Of a DNA stretch of 62,953 nt, positions 55,198 through 62,953 are shown in pieces. Made by a program: the position numbers and the translations under genes. Source of the stretch: JBFWVD01 sp050246915. Lineage in GTDB: Bacteria; Actinomycetota; Acidimicrobiia; Acidimicrobiales; Ilumatobacteraceae. The stretch lies in contig JBFWVD010000029.1 in NCBI GenBank assembly GCA_050246915.1, forward strand, positions 1 to 62,953, in the 5' to 3' direction. Positions within the stretch are counted from its first letter, which is position 1; each line of letters begins with the position of its first letter. The notes under the pieces were generated by a model. The model did not search any database and was not told the DNA's origin. It saw only the letters and a program-made list of their open reading frames with translations.

Positions 55198-55964
55198 ACA
55201 CAGAACCTCGGCCGTTGGTTCGAGAAGCGCTCGGCATCACGGACGCCGAGTTGACCGAGCTGCTGGCGAGGCTTCGTAGCAGCGCTGATGGACTAGCTGG
55301 CGATGACGCAGAACGCGTGCAAGCCCAGAGCTACCGACTCGGACTCAGCGTCGCCGAGATGCAGCTCCTGCAGCGCGTTGTCGATGCGCCGCATGTGGCC
55401 GGAAGTGCGGTCCTCAAAGGGCTTGCTCGTCACGTACTCGATCGCGGGAGCAGCAGCGATCAGCAGCGCCCGGGGTGGAGCGGGGAGACGGTCGTGTACG
55501 TCACGCAGCACGGCGATGTGGTCCACCTGTACGCCGACTGCTCCGGTGTTCGAGGTTTCCGGTCTGTCGGGGAAGCGGATCCGGACGTCTATCGAGTGAT
55601 CCTTGGCTCGCCCGCATGTGCCGGCCGCCGTGCCTGCCGCAAGTGCTATGCGAGCCACTCGGCTACCTCGCTCACCTTGCTCGATGCGACGATCACTCGT
55701 CTGCATGGGCCGCAAGACCCGGTTCCCTGGACCGACCTCGGACAGCTGCAACGGGTTCTTATCGCACCGACGCCCTCGGTTTCGATCAAACCAGTGGAGC
55801 CTCCCGCTCGCACTGAGCCTGATCGTTCGCGTTCAGGTGAAGAGCGTCGCCTCGCCGACCTCGCTCGTGAGCTCGGTCTGACCGTGGACGAAGCGCGATC
55901 GCTTGACGAGGCCCTCGGCAGTCGCCGATCTCGGGTGCCCAACCTCCGAGCGAGTCGGGAGTAG
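55194..55964 (+). CDS. Unrecognised zinc-site protein, tandem paralog 1
   Basis: 256 aa, ATG overlapping the methyltransferase stop (ATGA). Three parts: an N-terminal helical region (~12-85: L-G-I-T-D-A-E-L-T-E-L-L, then G-L-A-G-D-D-A-E-R, then L-S-V-A-E-M), a central module with V-Y-V-T-Q-H-G-D-V-V-H-L-Y-A-D-C and probable metal ligands H111, C116, C142, C148, C151 (last three as A-C-A-G-R-R-A-C-R-K-C), and a C-terminal helix pair (R-R-L-A-D-L-A-R-E-L-G-L-T-V-D-E-A-R). The H...C...C...C-x2-C pattern is like Ada-type or treble-clef nucleic-acid zinc modules. I cannot name a family. Position implies a role in the defence operon. Confidence 0.75.
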
Positions 55965-55969
55965 CCACC

Positions 55970-56869
55970 GTGGCCCGGGCGCGTCGCACGAAACAAATGA
56001 AAGCCCTCGGCCTCACCGAGGACGAGTACAAGCGGCTCGGTCAGCAGATGTTCGCGGCCACTGCCGGTCTTGCCGGGTCGAAAGCCGAGCGCCTCGATGC
56101 CGCCGCGCGTCGCCTTCGGATCTCGGCAGCGGAACTCGCCCTGCTACGCAGAGCGCTGAACGATTTCGACAACCCCCAACCCGAACGGGTGCGGGGCCTC
56201 GTTCGCATGGTGCTCGGACTTCCTGCGTTGCAGACCCGGCTGCCCGCGCAACCCGCGAAGACATCTCCGGTTGTCGCGCCACCTCCTTCGAGGTCGACGG
56301 CAGCAGCTTCGAAGGCAACGGCGCCGCCGCCCTCGGCGCCATCGGAGTACTCCGGCCGCCCACTGTCGCGGCTCGGTTGGGACGGGGACACGAACGTGTA
56401 TGTGATCGAGCACGGCAACGTGGTGCATGCGTACTCGGACTGCTTCGGTATGCGAGGGTTCCGGCACAGCCAGGAGCCTGACCCCACCGTGTATCAGGTC
56501 AACCTTCGTCACCCGATCTGCGCAGCGCGTCGAGCATGTCGCAAGTGCTTCGATCAGTGGGGCTCCTCTGCACTCGGTTCGTTCGATGACTACATCGAGG
56601 CGCTCCACGGCCGCAGGGATGCGCATCTCGCAGCGGACCGCAAGGGCCCCAAGCGCAAGGTCGTGGTGAAGCAGGGCGGCAAGGCCAAGGTGACGCCCCG
56701 CATGCCGTCACCGCCGCGAGCAGCATCGACCCAATCGCTGTCGAAGAACCAACGGCGTGTTCGCGACGCGGCACGCCTCGGCATGTCGGTGGAGGAGCTA
56801 CGGGCCCGCCGACGAGCGGAGGCCGAGTCCAACAGCGGGGCCAGGACTCCGGGCAAGGCCAGGGCGTGA
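55970..56869 (+). CDS. Unrecognised zinc-site protein, tandem paralog 2
   Basis: 299 aa, GTG start 5 nt after paralog 1 with GGGAG upstream. Same three-part plan: helical N-terminus (L-G-L-T-E-D-E-Y, then G-L-A-G-S-K-A-E-R, then I-S-A-A-E-L), a ~45-residue Pro/Ala spacer absent from paralog 1, the central module V-Y-V-I-E-H-G-N-V-V-H-A-Y-S-D-C with H153, C158, C184, C190, C193 (I-C-A-A-R-R-A-C-R-K-C), and a basic C-terminus (R-R-V-R-D-A-A-R-L-G-M-S-V-E-E-L-R). The shared core G-x-R-G-F-R plus D-P-x-V-Y-x-V is nearly identical in spacing. Likely homo- or hetero-pairing partner of paralog 1. Confidence 0.75.
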   Translation: MARARRTKQMKALGLTEDEYKRLGQQMFAATAGLAGSKAERLDAAARRLRISAAELALLRRALNDFDNPQPERVRGLVRMVLGLPALQTRLPAQPAKTSPVVAPPPSRSTAAASKATAPPPSAPSEYSGRPLSRLGWDGDTNVYVIEHGNVVHAYSDCFGMRGFRHSQEPDPTVYQVNLRHPICAARRACRKCFDQWGSSALGSFDDYIEALHGRRDAHLAADRKGPKRKVVVKQGGKAKVTPRMPSPPRAASTQSLSKNQRRVRDAARLGMSVEELRARRRAEAESNSGARTPGKARA

Positions 56870-56872
56870 TCA

Positions 56873-57187
56873 ATGGCTGAGCTCGAGCACTACGGCATCG
56901 ATATCGATGTGCTTCGGCGCATGTACCGCGAGTGGCTCGGCGGCGCGAAGAAGAGCGACCTCGAACGGCGATACCTCGACAAGCCGGAGAGCCACGGGAA
57001 GCTGTTCACCAATCTCGTGCGCGAGCACCTCGGCATCGAGACCGAGCGCCGATCGACCATGGGCACCGAGCGCGATGCGTTGGCTCGCGAGGTCGCGCGT
57101 CTCACCGAACTACTTCGGGCGCATGGCATCAACCCCAACGAAGGCACCGCCGTCGAGAATGAGCACGGCACCAAGGAGACCAACTGA
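56873..57187 (+). CDS. Small coiled-coil protein upstream of McrB
   Basis: 104 aa, 3 nt after paralog 2; its stop overlaps the McrB start by one base. An N-terminal helical part (I-D-V-L-R-R-M-Y-R-E-W-L-G-G-A-K-K-S-D-L-E-R-R-Y) is basic and could contact DNA; residues ~65-85 form an amphipathic leucine-zipper-like helix (A-L-A-R-E-V-A-R-L-T-E-L-L). The end is acidic and unstructured. No family recognised; coupling suggests a subunit or adaptor of the McrBC module. Confidence 0.7.
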   Translation: MAELEHYGIDIDVLRRMYREWLGGAKKSDLERRYLDKPESHGKLFTNLVREHLGIETERRSTMGTERDALAREVARLTELLRAHGINPNEGTAVENEHGTKETN

Positions 57188-59952
57188 TGACCGACAACTT
57201 CGAGAGCTGGGCACGGCGAGGGAAGCTCGCGCAGGTGATCGAGGCCATGTCTCGCGATCAGGCCTGGGTGACGCGCTGGGCCAAGCTCAGCGACGAGCGT
57301 GAATCACAGGTCGGGCCAGCGCTCGAGTTGCTCGAGCGTTTCCGGATCCATCGAGATGCGGCAATCTTGAAGGAGGATCTCGGCCATTGGGGTAGGGGTC
57401 CTGGTTTTCAGGCATATGGCGGTGTGAACGGCCAGATGTTCCTCAACCAGTTGGTCAATTACGCGCCCGACCCGCAAGCGCTGGCCCAGGTACTTGATGA
57501 GTGTCTTCGCCCACCGCAGTCGGTCGACGACGCGAAGGCGCGGATCGGCACATTGGCCGCCTTCACGGAGTCGGTCAAGCGGGGGGCACACCCAGCCCCA
57601 CGTCGGGCCATCTTCTTCCTCTCCTTCTTCTGGTCGCTGCAGGCGCCACAGAACTGGCCGTGCTTCTGGCCGAGTGCGGAGAAGTTGCTGGTGCGCCTCG
57701 GCTGGCTCGAGCAGGTCGCCGACCTCGGCGACCTGTACGAGGCCTTTGCGGCAACGGTGCTCGACCTCGGCGAACCTGCGCAGGTCGAGTCAGCGTTGTA
57801 TTGGTTGGACGAGCATCCGATGGTCGGCCTGCATCCATCAATCGTGGAGCGGTGTGCGCAGAACCTCGCCGTGTTCAACGCGCTACGTGACGGGCAGTAC
57901 GCGTCGCTCGAAGACGAGCAGCGCTCCGCGCGCAATGCGCGCGCCATCCTGGGCGAACTCGCCGTCCTTGGTGATGCGCTCACTGACGAAGTCGCTCAGG
58001 CGCTCGGTCGAACGGCGAAGATGGAGACGCCATCGGTCTTCGCCAACGGGAAGATCTACCGCACCGAAGGATGGGTCCGTTGGAGTGTCGCTGGAGAAGG
58101 TGGAGCGCCAGCAGCGTCGTATCGGGTGTGGGTCACCGATGCCGGTCTGTTCCTCGGCTTGCACCCCGGCCATTATCGCAACGGTTGGTATCCCGAGGCG
58201 GCAGCCCTCTTCACGTCATCACCGCCTCCTGGCGCACGAGTGTTCGCCCTGCGCTTCTCGGACTCCCGTGTCGATCCGACGCCTGATCCGGCATGGAAGG
58301 GCGAGTCGCTCTTGGGTTGGCACTACCCCGTACTCGAACAATCGAGCGCAAAGCTTGGTGAGGAGATCGTGCGCCGCGCCGCGGACCTACAGCCGATGCT
58401 CGACCGGCTGGTTGCCCACGCTGGCGGGCGGCCAGCGCAAAAGGTCGGTGCGGTGGACCCGTTGCTGAAACTGGCCGAGCAGTTCATTGCCGAGCGCCCG
58501 TACCCAACTCCTCGCGACGAGTCCGACCGCGCCGACCGGGAAGTGATGGCGGCGAGCCTTGCTCCCGACGAGATCCGGGTGATGGACATCGCCGACCTCC
58601 GCAAGGTGTACAGCAGCACGCGATATGGCAGCCCGGGGCCGCAGTCGGTGCTGAGCGTGACGTTGCGCGATGCGACACCGGTGGAGCTGCAGGACTACTT
58701 GGACCGTCTCCACTTCCTCCTGTGGGGTGAGGAGGACGATGCGGCTCGCATCAACTCGATGCTCGACCCTAACGGCCGGTGGATCAAGGGTCTCGGCGAG
58801 GCGGGCATCATGAAGCTGCTGTGTGTCGTGCACCCCGAGCGGTACATCCCCGTGTACCCGTATGCCGGTGACAACGGCAAGGTGCGCCTCATGAAGGCGC
58901 TCGGCATCACACCGCCGCCCGACACGCTCAGCGTCGGTGAGCGCCACGTGAGAGCCAATGACCTTTTGCGGCAACGACTCGACCCGCTGTTCCCCAACGA
59001 TCCGTGGGGGCAGGCACAGTTCGCCTACTGGATGGCTCAGCGCCCGGCGGCCGACGTGGAAGAGCCGGTGGCCGATGTGTTGGCCACACTTGCCGACGAC
59101 TTGCTGGTGACGCGGGAGTTCATCACCGAAGTCGTGGAACTGTTGCGGGAGAAGGGTCAGGTGATCTTCTACGGGCCACCGGGAACGGGTAAGACATGGG
59201 TCGCTCGTGCACTTGCTAAAGCCTTGGCGGTCGACCCGGCGCGCTCGGCCATCGTGCAGTTCCATCCCTCGACGAGCTACGAGGACTTCTTCGAGGGCTT
59301 CCGCCCCGAGGAGTCCGCCGGCCAACTGAGCTACCAACTTCGTAAGGGGCCGTTGGCGCTCATGGCCGAGAAGGCCGAGGCCGCGCCGGGCATCCCGCAC
59401 GTGATGGTGATCGACGAACTGAACCGGGCCAACCTGCCGAAGGTGTTCGGCGAGTTGCTGTTCCTACTCGAGTACCGCGACGAGCAGGTGCGCACCATCT
59501 ATCGACCCGACGATGCATTCTCGTTGCCGAAGAACTTGTGGTTCATCGGGACGATGAACACCGCCGACCGGTCCATCGCGTTGGTGGACGCCGCGTTGCG
59601 CCGGCGCTTCCACTTCATCCCGTTCTTCCCCGATGACGGTGAGATGGAAGGCCTGTTGGGGCGGTGGCTCGAGCGCGAGAAGCAACCGACGTGGATCGCT
59701 GATCTTGTCGAGATGGTGAACAGCGAGTTGGTCGAGGAACTTGGCGGGCCAGACCTGCAGATCGGGCCGAGCTACTTCATGCGCCCTGGTGTGGAGGAGG
59801 CGCTGCCCAAGATCTGGAAGTACAACATCGAGCCGCTCATCCAAGATCAGCTGTTCGGCCAGGGCGACAAGATCAAGGGCTTCAGCTACGACCGGGTGCT
59901 CAAGCGGTTCAAGGCTCTCGGCACGGGCGTGGTTGGTGACATGGAGCAGTGA
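57187..59952 (+). CDS. mcrB: McrB-family AAA+ GTPase
   Basis: 921 aa, long for the family. The C-terminal ~270 residues are the McrB AAA+ motor: Walker A G-P-P-G-T-G-K-T (~662), I-Q/V-F-H-P-S-T-S-Y-E-D-F-F-E-G, Walker B V-I-D-E-L-N-R-A-N (~742), and the McrB signature G-T-M-N-T-A-D-R-S (~788). The ~640-residue N-terminal region would be the modified-DNA reader; only the segment near 530-570 (G-L-G-E-A-G-I-M-K-L-L, then Y-P-Y-A-G-D-N-G-K) is familiar. McrB forms hexamers that translocate and activate McrC. Confidence 0.9.
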   Translation: MTDNFESWARRGKLAQVIEAMSRDQAWVTRWAKLSDERESQVGPALELLERFRIHRDAAILKEDLGHWGRGPGFQAYGGVNGQMFLNQLVNYAPDPQALAQVLDECLRPPQSVDDAKARIGTLAAFTESVKRGAHPAPRRAIFFLSFFWSLQAPQNWPCFWPSAEKLLVRLGWLEQVADLGDLYEAFAATVLDLGEPAQVESALYWLDEHPMVGLHPSIVERCAQNLAVFNALRDGQYASLEDEQRSARNARAILGELAVLGDALTDEVAQALGRTAKMETPSVFANGKIYRTEGWVRWSVAGEGGAPAASYRVWVTDAGLFLGLHPGHYRNGWYPEAAALFTSSPPPGARVFALRFSDSRVDPTPDPAWKGESLLGWHYPVLEQSSAKLGEEIVRRAADLQPMLDRLVAHAGGRPAQKVGAVDPLLKLAEQFIAERPYPTPRDESDRADREVMAASLAPDEIRVMDIADLRKVYSSTRYGSPGPQSVLSVTLRDATPVELQDYLDRLHFLLWGEEDDAARINSMLDPNGRWIKGLGEAGIMKLLCVVHPERYIPVYPYAGDNGKVRLMKALGITPPPDTLSVGERHVRANDLLRQRLDPLFPNDPWGQAQFAYWMAQRPAADVEEPVADVLATLADDLLVTREFITEVVELLREKGQVIFYGPPGTGKTWVARALAKALAVDPARSAIVQFHPSTSYEDFFEGFRPEESAGQLSYQLRKGPLALMAEKAEAAPGIPHVMVIDELNRANLPKVFGELLFLLEYRDEQVRTIYRPDDAFSLPKNLWFIGTMNTADRSIALVDAALRRRFHFIPFFPDDGEMEGLLGRWLEREKQPTWIADLVEMVNSELVEELGGPDLQIGPSYFMRPGVEEALPKIWKYNIEPLIQDQLFGQGDKIKGFSYDRVLKRFKALGTGVVGDMEQ

Positions 59953-61160
59953 GTTCGTCGGTTGAGCTCCTCGAGTACGCGTCGGCCGATGTGCCGATGT
60001 CGTCGACGACGGCGCGTGATCTCTCGAACCTTGCGCAAGGAAGGTTGACAGTAGGTATCGGCGCGTCGCCGGGCACGTATCGGATCACTGCGACCCAATA
60101 CGTCGGCGTGCTGGTCACTCCGGAGCTCGACATCGTCATCAAGCCCAAGGTCAGCCTCGAGAATCTCTTCGCGATGCTGGGCGTGGGACTGCCCGAGCAG
60201 GCGTGGCAGCGGGAGTCGTTCGCGTTCTCGTCCAGCCGCGATCTGTTGGCGGCATTGAGCCAGTTCTACGCCCGAGCGCTGCAGCAAGCCACGAGTGCCG
60301 GTCTGCTGCGCACGTATCGGACGGAGAACGAGCGACTGGTGATGATGCGGGGGCGCATCGATCTTCCCCAGCAGATCCTCCACCCGGCCCGGGCGACGAC
60401 GATTGCATGCACGTTCGATGAGTACACGACGGATGTCATCGAGAACCGGATGCTGAAGGCCGCGACGCGTCATCTGCTTCGGGTGCCGGGCGTGCCTGGT
60501 CCTGCTCGCCGCATGCTGCGACAGTCATTGCCGGCGTTCGATGAGGTGCAGGACGTGCCGGTTCGTCCTGATGCGGTCGATCGGTTGGTGTTCAATCGGC
60601 TCAACAACCACTACGAACCGGCGTTGCGGCTCGCGCAGTTGGTGTTGCGCAACCTGAGTCTCATCGACCGGGTCGGATCCAATGACGCGAGTGCGTTTCT
60701 CGTCGACATGAACGACTTGTTTCAGCGGTACGTGACTGATCGGCTTCGGCGTGCACTGCGGGGGCGCATGCAGGTGGATGCTGAGCCGACTGTGCACCTC
60801 GGTCTACGCCGTCAGGTCGCCATGGCGCCCGACCTTGTGTTCACGCGATCTGGTGTGCCGGTGTTGGTGGGAGACACCAAGTACAAGTTGTCCGAGAGCG
60901 GCGTGGGGCGCAGCAGCGACTACTACCAAATGCTGGCGTACGTCACTGCGATGGATCTGCCCGCTGGGGTGCTCATCTACTGCCAGGAATCGGGTGAGGC
61001 GCCACAGCGTGTTGTGACGGTGTGCAACTCAGGTCGTGAGTTGCACACCTACCCGCTCACCATGACCGGCACGAGCAAGCAGCTCGAAGCGGAGCTGGTG
61101 GCGTTGGCCGACTGGCTCATCGCGCACTCGTTCGCGGCCGATGTTGGCCGCGCGAGCTGA
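59949..61160 (+). CDS. mcrC: McrC-family endonuclease subunit
   Basis: 403 aa, GTG overlapping the McrB stop by 4 nt (GTGA). The N-terminal region carries the usual beta-strands that bind McrB (Y-V-G-V-L-V-T-P-E-L-D-I-V-I-K-P-K), then E-N-E-R-L-V-M-M-R-G-R-I-D. The C-terminal PD-(D/E)xK nuclease has A-P-D-L-V-F (~293) and G-D-T-K-Y-K (~306). All catalytic residues are present. With McrB it should cut DNA carrying modified bases. Confidence 0.92.
   Translation: MSSSVELLEYASADVPMSSTTARDLSNLAQGRLTVGIGASPGTYRITATQYVGVLVTPELDIVIKPKVSLENLFAMLGVGLPEQAWQRESFAFSSSRDLLAALSQFYARALQQATSAGLLRTYRTENERLVMMRGRIDLPQQILHPARATTIACTFDEYTTDVIENRMLKAATRHLLRVPGVPGPARRMLRQSLPAFDEVQDVPVRPDAVDRLVFNRLNNHYEPALRLAQLVLRNLSLIDRVGSNDASAFLVDMNDLFQRYVTDRLRRALRGRMQVDAEPTVHLGLRRQVAMAPDLVFTRSGVPVLVGDTKYKLSESGVGRSSDYYQMLAYVTAMDLPAGVLIYCQESGEAPQRVVTVCNSGRELHTYPLTMTGTSKQLEAELVALADWLIAHSFAADVGRAS
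60035..60050. repeat. CGCAA-N6-TTGAC variant palindrome
   Basis: Inside the McrC gene, spacer GGAAGG. Confidence 0.35.
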
Positions 61161-61185
61161 CCCGAGTAGCGAAACGGAGATGACC

Positions 61186-61968
61186 ATGAAGACGATCGTC
61201 CTCACCTGGAACCCGAATCTGTGGGAGATGTCCGAGAAGGAGCTGAAGTCGCTCGCGAAGCGGTCCAGGTCCGGGAAGCTCCGGTCAAAGGGTGGTTGGT
61301 CAACCGGCGTGCGTAAGTCCGGGGTGGTATCGGGCGACCGATGTTTCCTACTCCGTCAGTCGACCGAACGCGGGCTGATCGCCAGCGGCACGTTCACGTC
61401 CGAGATCTATCAGGACGACCATTGGGACGGCACACCCGGGAAGACCGCGAACTACGCCGACGTCGTGTGGACGAAGTGGCTGTCGACGAGTGATCGCCTG
61501 CCTGTCGAGGACCTCGTCCTCGAGGTTCCCGGTTTCCATTGGAACCAGGTACAGAGCTCGGGGCAGGAAGTGCCTGTGGCCGTTGCCGAGGTTCTCGAAC
61601 GGGTCTGGGCGGCCCACGCGGGGGCCGAGCCCTTCAGATCGCCCGAGGAGCAGGAGGTGTTCAGCGAAGGTGAAGCTGTGCGTGTCGAGGTGAATCGCTA
61701 CGAGCGCAATGCGGAGGCGCGACGGCGGTGCCTCGACTACTACGGCACGGTGTGCAGCGTCTGTGCTCTCGACTTCGAGGCCCGCTATGGCGCCATCGGA
61801 AGGGGTTTCATCCACGTTCACCATGTGCGCGACATCGCGCAGGTCGGTAAGGCGTATGAGGTGGACCCGATCAAGGACCTTCGACCGGTATGCCCGAACT
61901 GCCATGCCATGCTCCACAAGACTGTGCCGGCGATGAGCGTCGGATCGTTGAAGAAGCGGCTGCGCTGA
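61186..61968 (+). CDS. EVE/PUA-like domain plus HNH endonuclease
   Basis: 260 aa. ATG 61186 is preferred because GGAG lies 6 nt upstream; ATG 61180 would be directly at the GGAG. Residues ~1-120 (T-I-V-L-T-W-N-P, then V-S-G-D-R-C-F-L-L-R-Q, then R-G-L-I-A-S-G, then H-W-D-G) have the pattern of PUA/EVE-like modified-base readers. Residues ~165-250 are an HNH nuclease: C-S-V-C, H-V-H-H (~210), C-P-N-C-H-A-M-L-H. Same architecture as McrA-like type IV enzymes. Last gene of the operon, 25 nt after McrC. Confidence 0.8.
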   Translation: MKTIVLTWNPNLWEMSEKELKSLAKRSRSGKLRSKGGWSTGVRKSGVVSGDRCFLLRQSTERGLIASGTFTSEIYQDDHWDGTPGKTANYADVVWTKWLSTSDRLPVEDLVLEVPGFHWNQVQSSGQEVPVAVAEVLERVWAAHAGAEPFRSPEEQEVFSEGEAVRVEVNRYERNAEARRRCLDYYGTVCSVCALDFEARYGAIGRGFIHVHHVRDIAQVGKAYEVDPIKDLRPVCPNCHAMLHKTVPAMSVGSLKKRLR

Positions 61969-61996
61969 ACCGCCCAAGGCGCGCGTGGTAGAGGCG

Positions 61997-62953
61997 TCAA
62001 CCCTTTCGGTAGCTGGCCGGGTCGGTGTTCCAGCGCTCATGAAGAGTCATGAAGTCGGCGTCGAGCTGGGCGGAGTTGGGCCAGCGCGCCTCGAGCTCTC
62101 GGAACTCGCTGTTGTGTCCCAAACCGGGAAGGAGGTCATGAAGCAACTCGTGATAGATGAGGTACTGGAGCATCTCGTCGGACACGATCTGTCGAGTCGT
62201 CCTCAGGAGTTCGTTTATTCGAATCGTTCGCGACCCTTCGGCCTTGCCGTAGGTGCGAAGTGTCCAGGTGCCGAGGAACGTCTTGGTCGCTTGGCGAGTC
62301 CATTCGATGGTCAGAGGGGCGTCTTCGGTGAGCCGAGCTGCGTGATGCCCCACCAGGCTCACGGCACGGCTTCTGACCTCGCGTAGGAGGTCGGGCAGAT
62401 CTCGTTCGGCGCGACGCATTTTGGGAAGGCCCGGGGAGGCCGGGCCCAGTGGACCTTCCTCGAAACCCGGCTTGGAAGTCGCCGCGCGCCGCCGTCTCAG
62501 CTCCTGTTCCACCGCCTCTTCGAAGTGCTCCAGCGAGCGATAGGCGGCGCGAGCGAGCGTTGTCTCGAAGTTCTCTCGGATAAGCCCTGAGCGTGTTGCT
62601 TCGTCGATCGCTCCGGCATCGAGTACGTGTTGCGCGGCAAGCCGTGGCCCGATGTCGGCGCGCATGTCGATGAGAGGTGGAGGAAACCCTTGCTGGCGGG
62701 CAAAGTCGACGAGCTCCTTCACTGTCCGCCGCGATGGGTACGGCGGTGGAGTGTCGTCAAAGCTGGATAGGTACGCCTGGCCTTTCTTCTTGCCCGCAAG
62801 TGTGGTTGACAGGAGTTCTGCAAACGCATGCAGCTGATGGTCGAACACCGGTATCACGCGGTCGGGGAGCTGGTAGTAGCCGACGAGCCGAACGCACGTG
62901 ATGAGCGGGTCGATCGACGCCACGGACGGTTCCCGTTCGATTGCCTCGTTGAT
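61997..62953 (-). CDS. SprT-like zinc metalloprotease, 5'-truncated by window edge
   Basis: At least 308 aa; the frame stays open to the window end, so the true start may be beyond it, and GTG 62923 is only the first visible start. The C-terminal region has the metalloprotease site Y-H-E-L-L-H (~residue 260) followed by G-L-G-H-N-S-E-F-R-E-L-E-A-R-W-P, typical of SprT-like or wss1-type domains with the third zinc ligand His after the helix. The N-terminal ~200 residues are helical and charged. Such proteases cleave DNA-crosslinked or repair-associated proteins. Convergent with the defence operon. Confidence 0.7.
   Translation of the reverse strand: MNEAIEREPSVASIDPLITCVRLVGYYQLPDRVIPVFDHQLHAFAELLSTTLAGKKKGQAYLSSFDDTPPPYPSRRTVKELVDFARQQGFPPPLIDMRADIGPRLAAQHVLDAGAIDEATRSGLIRENFETTLARAAYRSLEHFEEAVEQELRRRRAATSKPGFEEGPLGPASPGLPKMRRAERDLPDLLREVRSRAVSLVGHHAARLTEDAPLTIEWTRQATKTFLGTWTLRTYGKAEGSRTIRINELLRTTRQIVSDEMLQYLIYHELLHDLLPGLGHNSEFRELEARWPNSAQLDADFMTLHERWNTDPASYRKG
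62795..62810. repeat. CGCAA-N6-TTGAC variant palindrome
   Basis: Inside the SprT-like gene, spacer GTGTGG. Confidence 0.35.

Overview
The window is high-GC DNA with dense coding, frequent GTG/TTG starts and many 1-4 nt gene overlaps. The gene content (DUF222-HNH endonuclease, SNF2 plus SWIM pair, tandem CaiB/BaiF fusions, DUF6629 membrane protein, PknB-type kinase, actinobacterial-type ferredoxin) points to an actinobacterium. Acidimicrobiia (Ilumatobacter-like) is my best guess; this is inference, since no rRNA or marker phylogeny is available here.

Layout. 1-10.9 kb is mostly housekeeping and metabolic: the 3' end of a sugar-phosphate isomerase, an HTH-ATPase-STAS regulator, a double-hotdog thioesterase, S-adenosylhomocysteinase (ahcY) with a clear terminator, a split-barrel flavin protein, a lipoprotein, a large SEC-C protein, and a minus-strand cluster of ferredoxin, phosphotransferase and DUF7065-like protein. 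11-31 kb mixes small membrane/zinc-ribbon proteins, a fumarylacetoacetate-hydrolase-family enzyme, two giant fused CoA-transferases, an SNF2 helicase with its SWIM partner, a NrtR-like regulator with a duplicated operator, a VapBC module, a DUF222-HNH gene, and two members of an unrecognised paralogous family (21794 and 29565). 31.2-40.9 kb is accessory in character: a secreted protein, an intact IS3-family element with inverted repeats and a 4-bp target duplication, a membrane Ser/Thr kinase with a secreted C-terminal region, a DUF726 hydrolase, a divergent pair of NERD proteins and a PGN_0703-like restriction endonuclease.

41.0-62.0 kb is the main item: ten co-directional, mostly overlapping genes that look like one defence operon. 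In order: a RelE-like/UvrD helicase fusion, a 1727-aa helicase-DUF1998-nuclease fusion, an SNF2 helicase (DrmD-like), a PglX/DrmMI-like adenine methyltransferase, two tandem paralogous zinc-site proteins I do not recognise, a small coiled-coil protein, McrB, McrC, and an HNH endonuclease with a PUA/EVE-like N-terminal region. This resembles class 1 DISARM fused to a modification-dependent McrBC module, but with no drmC, with a nuclease fused to the helicase, and with the new paralog pair in the middle. A SprT-like metalloprotease gene runs off the right edge on the opposite strand.

Across the window there is also a strongly recurring palindrome, GTCAA-N6-TTGAC and its GCAA variants. It lies mostly inside genes and, in my manual scan, is missing between about 30.6 and 45.6 kb.
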